This document shows positions 46,492 to 55,382 of a DNA stretch of 64,000 nt, in pieces. Made by a program: the position numbers and the translations under genes. The notes under the pieces were generated by a model, which was given only the letters and a program-made list of their open reading frames with translations, was not told where the DNA came from and made no database searches. Every line of letters starts with the position of its first letter. The first letter of the stretch is position 1. Origin of the DNA: Paenibacillus sp. PK3_47 (GTDB lineage: Bacteria; Bacillota; Bacilli; Paenibacillales; Paenibacillaceae); the NCBI RefSeq assembly GCF_023520895.1, contig NZ_CP026029.1, positions 4,030,001 to 4,094,000 on the forward strand, written 5' to 3'.

Positions 46492-46531
46492 CCGCGGTTC
46501 GTAACCATCCCGCGTAAACAAAACTAGGAGG
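46492..46531 (+). ncRNA. PreQ1-I riboswitch controlling yhhQ translation
   Basis: CGCGG (46493-46497) pairs with CCGCG (46510-46514) around TTCGTAACCATC, followed by an A-rich tail (TAAACAAAACTAGGAGG) that ends in the ribosome site of yhhQ 14 bases before its ATG. This is the H-type pseudoknot plan of class I preQ1 riboswitches: ligand binding locks the tail and hides the Shine-Dalgarno. The downstream gene is a queuosine-precursor transporter, matching the ligand. A small GTTTTG/CAAAAC hairpin lies just upstream. Assignment by eye from consensus layout. Confidence 0.8.
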
Positions 46532-46544
46532 AAATACAGAAGTC

Positions 46545-47249
46545 ATGTTTAATTTGTTGTGGAGTATTTTGTTCGTTATTGTGAACTTTGCTTTTTTTCT
46601 GCTCTGTTTCCGTCTGTTCGGTAAAAAGGGCTTGTACGCCTGGGTCGGCATCGCCACGGTGATCGCCAACATCCAGGTGGCCAAAACGATTGCCATGCCG
46701 TTCGATATTGTGATGACGCTGGGCAATACGATGTATGTCACTTTGTATCTGACCAGTGATTTGCTGAATGAGAAATACGGCCGGAGGGAAGCGAGAAATG
46801 CGGTATGGTTCGGGTTCTTCACTTTGCTGATGACAACCGTGCTGATGCAGATGGTGCTCGTATTCAAGCCGGAGGGAGACCCAGTCTTCCAGACTTCTCT
46901 GGAAACGATCTTTGGTCTGATGCCGCGTCTTGCGCTGGGCAGTCTTGCCGCTTATTTTGTCAGCCAGTTCCTTGATGTCCATCTCTATGCCTGGATCCGC
47001 AAGTTCTACGGCTCATCGCGCCAATTGTGGATTCGTTCGAACGGAAGTACGATGATCAGTTCTTTTGTAGATACGCTGATTTTTTGTACGATTGCTTTTG
47101 CCGGCAGATTCGAGTTCGAGATTTGGGTAGAAATACTGCTGACTACGTATGTCGCAAAATTCCTGCTGACAGGCGCAGGTACGCCGGTTCTGTATCTTGC
47201 CCGTTCCTTCAAGTTCGCCGAAGATGAGCAGCCGGTCCGCAAGGATTGA
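46545..47249 (+). CDS. yhhQ: Queuosine precursor transporter (YhhQ family)
   Basis: A 234-residue VUT-family membrane protein, about six helices, importing preQ0/preQ1 for queuosine synthesis in tRNA. NIQVAKTIAMPFDIVMTLGN, TLYLTSDLLNEKYGRREAR and IRSNGSTMISSFVDTLIF are family signatures. TAGGAGGAA precedes the ATG and belongs to the preQ1-I riboswitch, supporting the transport role. Confidence 0.94.
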   Translation: MFNLLWSILFVIVNFAFFLLCFRLFGKKGLYAWVGIATVIANIQVAKTIAMPFDIVMTLGNTMYVTLYLTSDLLNEKYGRREARNAVWFGFFTLLMTTVLMQMVLVFKPEGDPVFQTSLETIFGLMPRLALGSLAAYFVSQFLDVHLYAWIRKFYGSSRQLWIRSNGSTMISSFVDTLIFCTIAFAGRFEFEIWVEILLTTYVAKFLLTGAGTPVLYLARSFKFAEDEQPVRKD

Positions 47250-47267
47250 GAATAAGGTTGTATATAG

Positions 47268-47313
47268 AAAAGCAGCAGATCCAACCGGTAGCGGTGTGAT
47301 CTGCTGCTTTTTT
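47268..47313. terminator. Terminator after yhhQ, also usable on the minus strand
   Basis: AAAAGCAGCAGATC pairs with GATCTGCTGCTTTT around ACCGGTAGCGGT-like loop, followed by a T-run. Confidence 0.85.
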
Positions 47314-47354
47314 GTGTGAGTGGGCTTGCACCGCTCGGGTATAGCAGGCATCCC

Positions 47355-48449
47355 TTACAAATGAAGTATGGTCAGCTCTTTCGGGAAAGAGGTTAAGGTC
47401 TGCGGACCCTCCGGAGTGACGAGCACATCATCTTCGATCCGTACGCCGGCCAGATTCGGAACATAGATGCCCGGCTCAACCGTAAATACGTTCCCGTTCT
47501 CAATAATATCCTCATTCAGGCCATGAAGGGAAGGATATTCATGGGTGTCCATTCCCAGGCCGTGGCCTACACGGTGCATGAAATACTCACCGTATCCGGC
47601 AGCTTCGATGACTTCGCGGGCTGCGCGGTCAACGGAGCCGAATGTAGCGCCCGCTCTGGAAGCGGCGAGGCCGGCTGCATTGGCGGCCAGCACAGTGTTG
47701 TAGATTTCGGTCAGCTTGCTGTCAGCTTCTTCAACAGCAAAGGTGCGGGTAATATCCGATGCATAACCAGCGGCATACACGCCGAGGTCGAACATCAGGA
47801 AATCACCCGGCTGGATGACCCTGCTGCCCGGTACGCCGTGCGGGAGCGCCGTGTTCGGGCCGGAGAGCACCATAGTGTCGAAGGAGGGGCCGGAGGCGCC
47901 TACCTTTTTCATCAGATACTCCAGCTCGGCAACCAGCTCGATCTCGGTCACCCCTGCCTTAACATGCTTAAGCCCCTGGCGGAGAACCTCCTCCACCAGC
48001 TCGGCCGCATGCTTCATCCGGCTGACTTCCTCCGGTGTCTTGATGGCGCGCATGGACCGCAGCATAGGGCCGATGTCGCTGAAGCTTGCGGCATTCACAG
48101 CTTCGGAGAGCCTCTCGAAGCGGCTTACAGTGAAGTGCTCCTTTTCAATGCCGACTTTATCCGGGCGTGTCCCGCCAAACCGGGACTTCAGCAGCTCGTA
48201 CGGATTATCCGTATCGCTATGCGTCAGAATGGTTGTGACCTTAGATGCGGCATGCGCGGCTTCGGCATCCAGTGCCGGAACGATCAGAACGGGCTCCTCC
48301 CCGCGGATCAGCAGCAGGCCGAGAAACCGCTCATGCGGATTGCTGGCAAAGCCGGTCAGATAGTAGACATGCTTGGGATCGGTGACGAGCAGCGCCTGGA
48401 GTCCGGCGCCGGACATTTGCTGCTCCAGGCTGTTCAGAGCATGATTCAT
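47355..48449 (-). CDS. Xaa-Pro peptidase (M24 family)
   Basis: A 364-residue M24 aminopeptidase/dipeptidase with the creatinase N-terminal domain (about 1-125) and pita-bread catalytic domain. Metal ligands: two Asp in DLGVYAAGYASDITRTF, His in HRVGHGLGMDTHE, Glu in TVEPGIYVP and Glu in VRIEDDVLVT. The start at 48449 follows AAAGGGGAA; the 14-residue upstream extension has no better site. It cleaves Xaa-Pro bonds, probably for peptide recycling in the cytoplasm. Confidence 0.93.
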   Translation of the reverse strand: MNHALNSLEQQMSGAGLQALLVTDPKHVYYLTGFASNPHERFLGLLLIRGEEPVLIVPALDAEAAHAASKVTTILTHSDTDNPYELLKSRFGGTRPDKVGIEKEHFTVSRFERLSEAVNAASFSDIGPMLRSMRAIKTPEEVSRMKHAAELVEEVLRQGLKHVKAGVTEIELVAELEYLMKKVGASGPSFDTMVLSGPNTALPHGVPGSRVIQPGDFLMFDLGVYAAGYASDITRTFAVEEADSKLTEIYNTVLAANAAGLAASRAGATFGSVDRAAREVIEAAGYGEYFMHRVGHGLGMDTHEYPSLHGLNEDIIENGNVFTVEPGIYVPNLAGVRIEDDVLVTPEGPQTLTSFPKELTILHL

Positions 48450-48662
48450 TAGTAATTGTTCCCCTTTCGTCTTCACGCTGGAAAAAAGCAATATTCTAAT
48501 TATAGATCATAACCCTGCGGGGCGCACGCCAAGGCTTAATATCGCATAACAAGGGTTTAACCTGTGGGACCAGCGGGTAATAGTTGCCAAATTATAAGCA
48601 GCCGGGTAACTTGCTCCATTTAGTATACGCAACCCATAGTTTGTCTAATGGCCCGAGGTAGT

Positions 48663-48812
48663 ATATGCAACTATAGTTAGGGTTAACGGATCGAGGTTGG
48701 ATATGCAATTAGTTAGGGTTAACGGATCGAGGTTGGATATGCAATTATAGTTAGGGTTAACGGATCGAGGTTGGATATGCAATTATAGTTAGGGTTAACG
48801 GACACAAGTTGA
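48663..48812. repeat. 38-bp tandem repeats abutting element copy 2
   Basis: Units begin ATATGCAA at 48663, 48701, 48737 and 48775 (periods 38, 36, 38), each with TTAGGGTTAACGGATCGAGG. More diverged units precede from about 48620. The TAACGGA(T/C)CGAGG core also starts the 25-bp repeats of the neighbouring element. No gene lies in 48450-49114. Confidence 0.85.
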
Positions 48813-48833
48813 AAGACCTGACCCGTATTTTGG

Positions 48834-49018
48834 CTAACGGACCGAGGATCCCTTATTTATCCATATAACGGGAAACGGCAGGGCTAACGGACCCCAGGGG
48901 CCTTATTTGCTGACATTAGCCCCAAATCTGCTGTAAGTATAGGCAATAAGGGAACTAGGGTCCGTTAGCCCGCCAAAAATGCTGAATATCCAAAAATAAC
49001 GGAACTACGGTCCGTTAG
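48834..49018. repeat. 185-bp four-repeat element, copy 2 (CTAACGGACC family)
   Basis: Forward repeats at 48834-48858 and 48884-48908, inverted at 48944-48968 and 48994-49018, each 25 bp, with 25/35/25-nt spacers. Total length and every offset match copy 1 at 33516-33700 while spacer sequences differ. Confidence 0.9.
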
Positions 49019-49114
49019 AGTTATGGGCAAGCGGCGAACGTATCGCCGTCCTGAAGTATTCCCGACAAGATCATGTATTATCTGCTCCAAAACCCAGTGA
49101 AGAAGGTGATAACT

Positions 49115-50401
49115 ATGATCCGTGATAGAAAATATACCCGTTCAGCACTATTCCGCTGGACCTCCCTGATCCTGCTGGCCGGAGCATTAACCGCCTGCTC
49201 TGAGACAGGCGGGGTGGATGGTCAGCTGGAAAGCGAAGGGCCGCGGTTGGGAGCAGAAACACCTGCTGGCAGCAGGCCGTCTGCTGTACCGGCTCCTGCA
49301 GAGAACAGCATGAATATGAATACAGAGCAGCCGGCTGAAGAAGCTGAAGCGCCGCCTTCATCAGAGCAGGCAAAATCCGCGGAGTCCTTTCCCTACACAG
49401 CCGAGACGCTGGTGAGCGGGCTGAATGTTCCGTGGGAGATAGCTTTTGCGCCGGATGGGCGGATATTTATTACCGAACGGCCCGGAACGCTGCGCGTCAT
49501 TGAGAACGGCAAGCTGAGAGAAGCGCCGCTGCTGGAGCTGTATGCACCGTTTGTCAGCACGGGCGAGGGCGGACTGCTCGGGTTAGCGCTGGATCCGGCG
49601 TTTGCCGATAACGGATATGCCTATGTCTATCACTCTTACCGCGAGGGGGACGGTATACAAAACCGGGTGCTGCGGATCATTATAGACAGCAGTGCGGCGG
49701 AAATCGACAAGGTGCTGCTGGACGGCATACCGGGGGACACCAACCATAACGGAGGACGGATCAAATTCGGTCCGGACGGATATCTGTATGTTACAACCGG
49801 GGAACGTTATGAGCCGGAGCTGGCGCAGGATAAGGAGAGCCTAGGCGGTAAAATATTGCGGATTGCCCCGGACGGCTCCATCCCGGAGGATAACCCGTGG
49901 CCGGATTCACCTGTGTACAGCTGGGGTCACCGCAATGCGCAGGGACTCTCCTGGCAGCCTGGTACAGGCGTGCTGTACAGTTCTGAGCATGGCCAGTCCA
50001 GCCATGACGAGATCAACATTATTGAGCCCGGAGCCAATTACGGCTGGCCGCTCATTGAAGGCGGTCAAGCCGGCGAGGAAGGCGGCATCAGCCTGAAGAG
50101 CCCGCTGCTGCACAGCGGAGACGAGACCTGGGCGCCGTCAGGAACGGCCTTCATTACGCAGGGTCCCTGGAAAGGTGAACTGCTGGTTGCCAGTCTGGCA
50201 GGAGAGCAGCTGCTGTGGGTCTCACCTTCCGGCAGCAATGGTGAACCTGCTGCTACCGCCTTATTCGAAGAGGAATGGGGCAGGCTGCGCAATGTTGCCG
50301 AAGGACCGGACGGCACCCTGTATGTACTGACGAACAACCGGGATGGCCGGGGTGATCCGGGGGAAGGGGATGACCGGCTGATTGCACTGAGGCCGGATTG
50401 A
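49115..50401 (+). CDS. PQQ-type sugar dehydrogenase lipoprotein
   Basis: A 428-residue exported lipoprotein (lipobox LTAC after LILLAGA) of the glucose/sorbosone dehydrogenase beta-propeller family (Gdh-B, YliI-like), usually PQQ-dependent. VPWEIAFAPDGRIFITERPG, NHNGGRIKFGPDGYLYVTTGE, YSWGHRNAQGLSW and SHDEINIIEPGANYGWP are the propeller signatures. An acidic linker of about 60 residues separates the Cys from the propeller. ATG 49115 follows GAAGGTGAT. Real substrate and PQQ supply are unknown. Confidence 0.88.
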   Translation: MIRDRKYTRSALFRWTSLILLAGALTACSETGGVDGQLESEGPRLGAETPAGSRPSAVPAPAENSMNMNTEQPAEEAEAPPSSEQAKSAESFPYTAETLVSGLNVPWEIAFAPDGRIFITERPGTLRVIENGKLREAPLLELYAPFVSTGEGGLLGLALDPAFADNGYAYVYHSYREGDGIQNRVLRIIIDSSAAEIDKVLLDGIPGDTNHNGGRIKFGPDGYLYVTTGERYEPELAQDKESLGGKILRIAPDGSIPEDNPWPDSPVYSWGHRNAQGLSWQPGTGVLYSSEHGQSSHDEINIIEPGANYGWPLIEGGQAGEEGGISLKSPLLHSGDETWAPSGTAFITQGPWKGELLVASLAGEQLLWVSPSGSNGEPAATALFEEEWGRLRNVAEGPDGTLYVLTNNRDGRGDPGEGDDRLIALRPD

Positions 50402-50425
50402 AAATAACAGCCCAGAAACGGACGA

Positions 50426-50473
50426 AAGGCTGTTCCGCGAGTAGACACATTCTACAAGCGGAACAGCCTTATT
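50426..50473. terminator. Bidirectional terminator
   Basis: AAGGCTGTTCCGC pairs with GCGGAACAGCCTT around GAGTAGA...TCTAC, between convergent genes. Confidence 0.88.
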
Positions 50474-50503
50474 GGTCTTTACAGCGCAGCTTCAAGAACG
50501 GAA

Positions 50504-51232
50504 TTACAGCGATCCCGCCAGTTCGTCAATAAGCGCCTGCGGGCTGCCTTCGTACAGTCCGCCGTGATAACAGAGGACGGTCTGAATCTGCCGGCCTTCA
50601 AGCTTGCGCAGACTGCGGAGTGCCAGCGGCATATCGGGTGTCGCTGATTCCGCAGGTCCGGCGAGCTGGCCGTCTACTACACGCAGTTCGTCAGCAGCGA
50701 GCAGCAGCTTTTGCTCCGGCACGTAGAGACAGATGTGCCCCGGAGTATGGCCGGGCGTGTGGATGATCTCGATTCCGCCGCCCCAGGGGAGCTGCTCTCT
50801 ATCCTGCAGCTCCGTCATGTCCAGCTCTTTCAGCTCATCCAGAAACCGGCTGAACTGTTCCTGAAAGGCTTCCGGCATTTGCGATACCCGCTGCGGGTTC
50901 ATCTTGATCATCGGTGCGCTTGCAGTGCCAGCCGGCAGATCCTCCGGGTGGACAAACAGCCGGACACCGGGCAGCTCACGGGCCAGTACGGCCAGATTAC
51001 CGATATGATCGATATCCTGATGGGTGATGATAATCCGTTTGATATCAGAGAGCTGCTCGCCTGCATCACGGATTGCCTGGACGAGAGCTTCGTACTGTCC
51101 GAACATGCCGGTGTCGATCAGAGTCAGACCATCCGCATCCTTAAGCAGCACCGGGAAAATCTCAGTCGGGCCGAATACCGGGGAGAGCATAGGTACGGTC
51201 AGAACGATAACTTTTGGTGACTTATTCAGCAT
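50504..51232 (-). CDS. Metallo-beta-lactamase-fold hydrolase
   Basis: A 242-residue MBL-fold protein: THQDIDHIGN metal motif near residue 71, TPGHTPGHICLY (His), and CYHGGLYEGSP at the C-terminus. The protein resembles the general hydrolase/lactonase or glyoxalase II-like group; substrate unknown. Upstream GGAGGAG is somewhat far from the ATG. The neighbouring SDR gene is divergent. Confidence 0.88.
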   Translation of the reverse strand: MLNKSPKVIVLTVPMLSPVFGPTEIFPVLLKDADGLTLIDTGMFGQYEALVQAIRDAGEQLSDIKRIIITHQDIDHIGNLAVLARELPGVRLFVHPEDLPAGTASAPMIKMNPQRVSQMPEAFQEQFSRFLDELKELDMTELQDREQLPWGGGIEIIHTPGHTPGHICLYVPEQKLLLAADELRVVDGQLAGPAESATPDMPLALRSLRKLEGRQIQTVLCYHGGLYEGSPQALIDELAGSL

Positions 51233-51373
51233 TTATTTCCGGGAATCTCCTCCCGGTTCACCTCCTGCTTTTCTTAACTCCTGATATGATGTAACATAAT
51301 TCTAAAACATCTGTCTAAAAATGGCCAGGCCAGGGCTTAGGCCGGCAGATCCGTGCAGGAAAGGGGATTCGCC

Positions 51374-52216
51374 ATGAAAGGGAAGACCGTGCTTGTCACC
51401 GGAGGCAACTCCGGAATGGGACTGGCGACGACGATTGAAATGGCCCGCAGAGGGGCACAGGTCATCATGGCCTGCCGCAGCCGGCAGCGCGGGGAAGAAG
51501 CGCTCGCTGAAGCTAAGCGGCAAAGCGGGTCTCCTGATATTGCGCTGATGCTCTGCGATCTGGCTTCCTTTGACAGCATCCGCAGCTTTGCGGAGGAATT
51601 TAGCTCTAAGTATCCTGTGCTCGATGTGCTGATTAATAACGCCGGCGTTGTCACGATCCGCAGGGAGCTTACCTCTGACGGATACGAGATGGATTTCGGC
51701 GTAAATCATCTGGGACATTTTCTGCTCAGCAATCTGCTGCTGGATTCCTTGAAATCAGCTGAACAGGGACGGATTGTAGTGGTTGCTTCCGGTGCCTACA
51801 AGATCGGAAAGCTGCATCTGGATGACCATACGCTGTCCCGGGGCTTCAATCCGGCCAAGGCTTATGCCCGGTCCAAGCTGGCCAATATCCTGTTCACCAG
51901 GGAGCTGGCCGCCCGGCTGCAGCATACCGCAGTCACAGTGAATGCTGTTCATCCGGGGGCGGTGGGGACAAGCATTGGCGTCAACCGGGAGACAGGCTTT
52001 GGCCGTCCGCTGCTGAAGCTGCTGTCGTATTTCTTCCTCACGCCTGAACAGGGTGCGGATACGGCCATCTACCTGGCAACTGCTCCTGAGCTGTGCGGTG
52101 TGACAGGCCAATATTATTACCGCCGTGCCATCCAGGAGCTGTCGCCAAGAGCTGCGGACAGTGCAGCAGCTGCGCGCCTGTGGGAATGGAGCCTGGAGCA
52201 GACAGGGCTTAAATAA
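51374..52216 (+). CDS. Short-chain dehydrogenase/reductase
   Basis: A 280-residue SDR of the retinol-dehydrogenase-like group. The cofactor loop GGNSGMG is near residue 11, DVLINNAGV marks the fold, and the catalytic Tyr and Lys are in [21 protein letters not shown] with its Arg suggests NADP preference. ATG 51374 follows AAAGGGGA. The GNAT gene follows 44 bp downstream and may be co-transcribed. Substrate unknown. Confidence 0.9.
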   Translation: MKGKTVLVTGGNSGMGLATTIEMARRGAQVIMACRSRQRGEEALAEAKRQSGSPDIALMLCDLASFDSIRSFAEEFSSKYPVLDVLINNAGVVTIRRELTSDGYEMDFGVNHLGHFLLSNLLLDSLKSAEQGRIVVVASGAYKIGKLHLDDHTLSRGFNPAKAYARSKLANILFTRELAARLQHTAVTVNAVHPGAVGTSIGVNRETGFGRPLLKLLSYFFLTPEQGADTAIYLATAPELCGVTGQYYYRRAIQELSPRAADSAAAARLWEWSLEQTGLK

Positions 52217-52260
52217 AGAGGTACAGCTGCATGGCAACAATATTAGGAGGAATGGAAAGC

Positions 52261-52764
52261 ATGGCTTGGCAAAATTACAGCATTGAAGATGCATCGATTG
52301 AGGATTTGGGAGCTATTGTAGATATTTATAACTCGACGGTAGCCGGGCGGGTCGTTACGGCCGACCTGGAGCCGGTGACCGTGGAGGACCGGCTGAAATG
52401 GTTCCATGAGCATAACAGCCATCATCGCCCGCTGTGGGTACTGAGACAGGACGGGGAGATTGCTGCCTGGTTCAGCTTCCAGTCCTTCTATGGCCGTCCG
52501 GCCTATAACGGCACTGCCGAGATCAGCGTATATGTAAACGAGAAATTCCGCGGTACGGGTGCCGGAAGCCTCCTGCTGACCAAAGCGCTGGAGGAATGTC
52601 CGCGCCTTGGCCTCCAGAACCTGGTCGGCTTTGTATTCGGCCATAACGGCCCAAGCCTTGCCCTGCTGCGCAAATTTGGCTTTGAGCAGTGGGGGCTGCT
52701 GCCCGGTGTTGCCGAGCTGGACGGCATTCTGCGGGATCTGGTCATTATCGGCCGCAAGCTGTAA
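52261..52764 (+). CDS. Phosphinothricin-acetyltransferase-like GNAT
   Basis: A 167-residue GNAT of the Pat/YncA group: [21 protein letters not shown], then [22 protein letters not shown] and the acetyl-CoA loop [14 protein letters not shown], then [17 protein letters not shown] 52261 follows AGGAGGAATGG; two upstream ATGs are too near or lack a site. The family acetylates phosphinothricin-like amines and methionine derivatives; the true substrate here is open. Confidence 0.88.
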   Translation: MAWQNYSIEDASIEDLGAIVDIYNSTVAGRVVTADLEPVTVEDRLKWFHEHNSHHRPLWVLRQDGEIAAWFSFQSFYGRPAYNGTAEISVYVNEKFRGTGAGSLLLTKALEECPRLGLQNLVGFVFGHNGPSLALLRKFGFEQWGLLPGVAELDGILRDLVIIGRKL

Positions 52765-52819
52765 ACTGTAAATTGTAAGTTGTAAATTGCAGGGTAAGCT
52801 GGAGGTATACCGGCAGGGG

Positions 52820-53164
52820 CTACTGCGAAGGAGATTGTTCGCTTTGGCAGCTGTCCGCACTGATCCATGCTTCCGACCACTGCTCCAGATCGCGGATGAC
52901 CGGTTCCAGGGCACGGCCTTTATCTGTCAGGGAATATTGTATTCTTACAGGTGTCTCGGGAAATACCTCGCGCAGGACAATGCCTTCCTGTTCCAGCTCC
53001 TTGAGCCGTTCCGACAGGAGCCTGCCGCTGACCGGCAGTGACGCTTCAATCGTGCTGAAGCGCTGGGGGCCCTGGAGCAGCTGGAAGATGATTAAGCCCG
53101 TCCAGCGTCTGCCGATAATATCCATGCTTTTTTGTAACCGTGGACACAAATCTGTAGATTTCAT
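52820..53164 (-). CDS. HxlR-family transcriptional regulator
   Basis: A 114-residue winged-helix HxlR protein: LCPRLQKSMDIIGRRWTGLIIFQLL followed by FSTIEASLPVSGRLLSERLKELEQEGIV and a C-terminal TDKGRALEPVI (quoted in overlapping short parts). AGAGGTGAG precedes the ATG at 53164, excluding the three earlier codons. HxlR proteins respond to redox or aldehyde stress in several Bacillota. The nearby SDR/GNAT genes could be targets. Confidence 0.9.
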   Translation of the reverse strand: MKSTDLCPRLQKSMDIIGRRWTGLIIFQLLQGPQRFSTIEASLPVSGRLLSERLKELEQEGIVLREVFPETPVRIQYSLTDKGRALEPVIRDLEQWSEAWISADSCQSEQSPSQ

Positions 53165-53254
53165 AAGGCTCACCTCTTACTGTACATTATAAACGTAAAG
53201 CACCATAGCTAAAACAAATTTGAACGACAGGCAATACCTGAAAGGATGATTTTG

Positions 53255-53515
53255 ATGGCCAAGAAAAAGAAAGTAACCCATTCCCCGCGGCCTGCCGCGG
53301 GCGATGCGCCTGCTACACTGAAGGATCTGCTGAGCAGTGATGTCCTGGATAAGCTGAAGGCACAGTCCGATGCGCTTAAGGCAGAGGAAAATGACAAGAA
53401 AGAGGCGGCCCGCAAAGCGGCGGAGGATCAGCGCAAGGCCGAGCAGAAACGGCTGGAGAACGATTTCGCCCACCTGCTGGAGAACAGCAATCAGGACTGG
53501 CACAAATTCAAATAA
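53255..53515 (+). CDS. YqkE-family (DUF3886) small protein
   Basis: An 86-residue, highly charged, coiled-coil-like protein of the DUF3886/YqkE family: MAKKKKVTHSPRP start, an Ala/Lys/Glu heptad-rich middle and a conserved FAHLLENSNQDWHKFK end. ATG 53255 is chosen because AAAGG lies nine bases before it. Function is unknown. Confidence 0.82.
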   Translation: MAKKKKVTHSPRPAAGDAPATLKDLLSSDVLDKLKAQSDALKAEENDKKEAARKAAEDQRKAEQKRLENDFAHLLENSNQDWHKFK

Positions 53516-53582
53516 ACCGATGGTATACAGGAAGAGGGCGCCAAGTGTGGTGCCCTTTTTATAATGTCTTCCAATATTAGGG

Positions 53583-53612
53583 TTGACAATGTGCAGCTGA
53601 GGCCTTTATTAT
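53583..53612 (+). promoter_or_regulatory. Strong sigma-A promoter of a short leader unit
   Basis: TTGACA (53583-53588) and TATTAT (53607-53612), 18-nt spacer, the best sigma-A match I found in an intergenic region of this window. Transcription from it would reach the sORF at 53649 and the terminator at 53827-53863. Confidence 0.7.
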
Positions 53613-53648
53613 TGGGTTTATCATTTAGAGAAGGGAGGCCGATGGGTC

Positions 53649-53741
53649 ATGATTGGAACTATGTTACTTGGAATGTCGTCCTGTCATATTACAACCGCAT
53701 ATGTACGATCTGATCTCATCGCCTTCGTCCGGAAGACATGA
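53649..53741 (+). CDS. Candidate 30-residue leader sORF upstream of rtcB
   Basis: ATG at 53649 lies ten bases after AAGGGAGG and opens a 30-residue peptide (starting MIGTMLLGMSSC, ending FVRKT). Its stop overlaps an ATG at 53738 that opens a 16-residue Cys-containing peptide (MMGCGSFVTCICMGVL), giving an ATGA coupling. A third candidate, ATG 53642 in another frame, has the same ribosome site at short spacing (23 residues). The unit runs from the promoter at 53583 to the terminator at 53827. No homologue is known to me, so this may be a leader peptide, a small protein pair or a small RNA. Confidence 0.4.
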   Translation: MIGTMLLGMSSCHITTAYVRSDLIAFVRKT

Positions 53742-53826
53742 TGGGCTGCGGTTCATTTGTCACATGTATCTGCATGGGCGTGCTTTGAATTGCTCATGTC
53801 CTTTATAATCACTACCAGCATACCGG

Positions 53827-53863
53827 GAGCCGCAGATCAGAACGCTGATCTGCGGCTCTTTTT
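53827..53863 (+). terminator. Strong terminator between the leader unit and rtcB
   Basis: GAGCCGCAGATCAG pairs perfectly with CTGATCTGCGGCTC around a 4-nt loop, followed by five Ts. It stands 60 bp before rtcB, so it either ends a separate small transcript or attenuates rtcB. Confidence 0.9.
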
Positions 53864-53924
53864 GCGTACCCGATAACGATAACGAACATTACTAATGCAA
53901 CCCGAGAGGAATTGAAAATAATTT

Positions 53925-55382
53925 ATGAATACCAATCAAATGCACAGCGGAACAGATATTTATCTCCCCCGCTACAAACATGAGGTGGCCCTTCCAGGCG
54001 GTGACCTGAACGTCTATGCCAGCGAGCAATTATTCGGCTCACTGGATTATAAAGTCCTGGAGATGGCGAACAACAACCTGCAAATTCCGAATATTGAATA
54101 TATGAGCTATACGCCGGACGTGCATGTAGGCGTCGGAACCTGCATCGGCACAACGGCGGTGTGGGATGCTGCAGACGGTTATGTGTCCCCTTCGATTGTA
54201 GGCAGCGACATCGGCTGCGGCATGCGCGTGCATCTTACCAGCCTGCACAAAGACGATCTGCGCGAGGTGAAGCTGCGCCGGAAGCTGGTCCGCGCGATTG
54301 AAAAATACCTGCCGATGGAGGCCCAGCAGCGCGGCCATTACAGTGACATCCGGCTGGAGCACATTGTCCGCAAGGGGCTGAACGGGCTGCCGAACAAATA
54401 TGTGCCGGACAGCTACACGCCGAAGAAATCAAGCAGCCTGTCACATGTGGAGATCAGCAGACTTGCATTTGATGAAGAGATTCTGAACGAGCTTCCCGAT
54501 ATGGCCTGGCACCGGGGACACCGCCAGCTTGGTACGCTCGGCGGCGGCAACCACTTTGTGGAGATTCAGTCCATCGAAATTGCCGAAGAGCAGCGGGAAA
54601 CGGCTGAAGCCTGGGGCCTTAAAGACGGGCAGATTGCCGTGATGATCCATTCCGGCTCCCGGGCCTGGGGAGGGCTGATTAACCAGTTCTGCTCCCCGGC
54701 CTTCGCCAAGGCCATGGGCCAGCTCGGGCTCGGCAGTGCCGATCCGCGCCTGATCTTTGCCCCGCTGGCTCATCCGGCGGCACAGCGGTATGTTAATCTG
54801 ATGTATTCTGCCCTGAATTACGCTGTCGTGAACCGGCATCTGATCGCATACGGTGTACGGGAAGGCTTCCGCGATGTGTTTGGCCCGAAATGCGAAATGA
54901 ACACATTGTACGATCTTATGCATAACTATGCCTGGAAAGAGGACACCGCCTCCGGAACCAAGTTTGTCCACCGCAAAGGGGCAACACGCGCCCTGCCGGC
55001 AGGACATCCGGACAATCCCAAGCCTTATGCGGCAACCGGACATCCGGCGCTGATTCCCGGTTCGATGGGGACCTCCTCCTATATCATGGTCGGGCAGCCC
55101 GCCGGGGAAGAGAACTACTATTCAATCTGCCACGGCGCAGGACGCATCCGTTCCCGCACTGCAACCAAACGTCTGGTGTCCGTGAAGGAATTCTCCCGTT
55201 CCCTTAAGGTCGGTGAGGAGGATGAGATTGTCGTGAACCAGCATTCCCTGGAATCTATCCTTGACGAATCTCCCCAGGCTTATAAGAATGTAGATGAGAT
55301 CATAGAAAGCGTTACGGGTGCAGGCCTGGCGGCCGTTGTCGCCAAGTGCAGACCGCTCGCCGCGATAAAGGGGACGAAATAA
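53925..55382 (+). CDS. rtcB: RtcB-family RNA ligase
   Basis: A 485-residue RtcB protein, a Mn/GTP-dependent ligase joining 2',3'-cyclic phosphate or 3'-phosphate RNA ends to 5'-OH ends, used for RNA repair. [15 protein letters not shown] (metal Asp and Cys), [13 protein letters not shown] near residue 204, [12 protein letters not shown] and [10 protein letters not shown] with guanylated His 403 are all present, so catalysis is expected to be intact. The stop overlaps the downstream AAA+ start by one base. No RtcA or sigma-54 RtcR is adjacent. Confidence 0.94.
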   Translation: MNTNQMHSGTDIYLPRYKHEVALPGGDLNVYASEQLFGSLDYKVLEMANNNLQIPNIEYMSYTPDVHVGVGTCIGTTAVWDAADGYVSPSIVGSDIGCGMRVHLTSLHKDDLREVKLRRKLVRAIEKYLPMEAQQRGHYSDIRLEHIVRKGLNGLPNKYVPDSYTPKKSSSLSHVEISRLAFDEEILNELPDMAWHRGHRQLGTLGGGNHFVEIQSIEIAEEQRETAEAWGLKDGQIAVMIHSGSRAWGGLINQFCSPAFAKAMGQLGLGSADPRLIFAPLAHPAAQRYVNLMYSALNYAVVNRHLIAYGVREGFRDVFGPKCEMNTLYDLMHNYAWKEDTASGTKFVHRKGATRALPAGHPDNPKPYAATGHPALIPGSMGTSSYIMVGQPAGEENYYSICHGAGRIRSRTATKRLVSVKEFSRSLKVGEEDEIVVNQHSLESILDESPQAYKNVDEIIESVTGAGLAAVVAKCRPLAAIKGTK

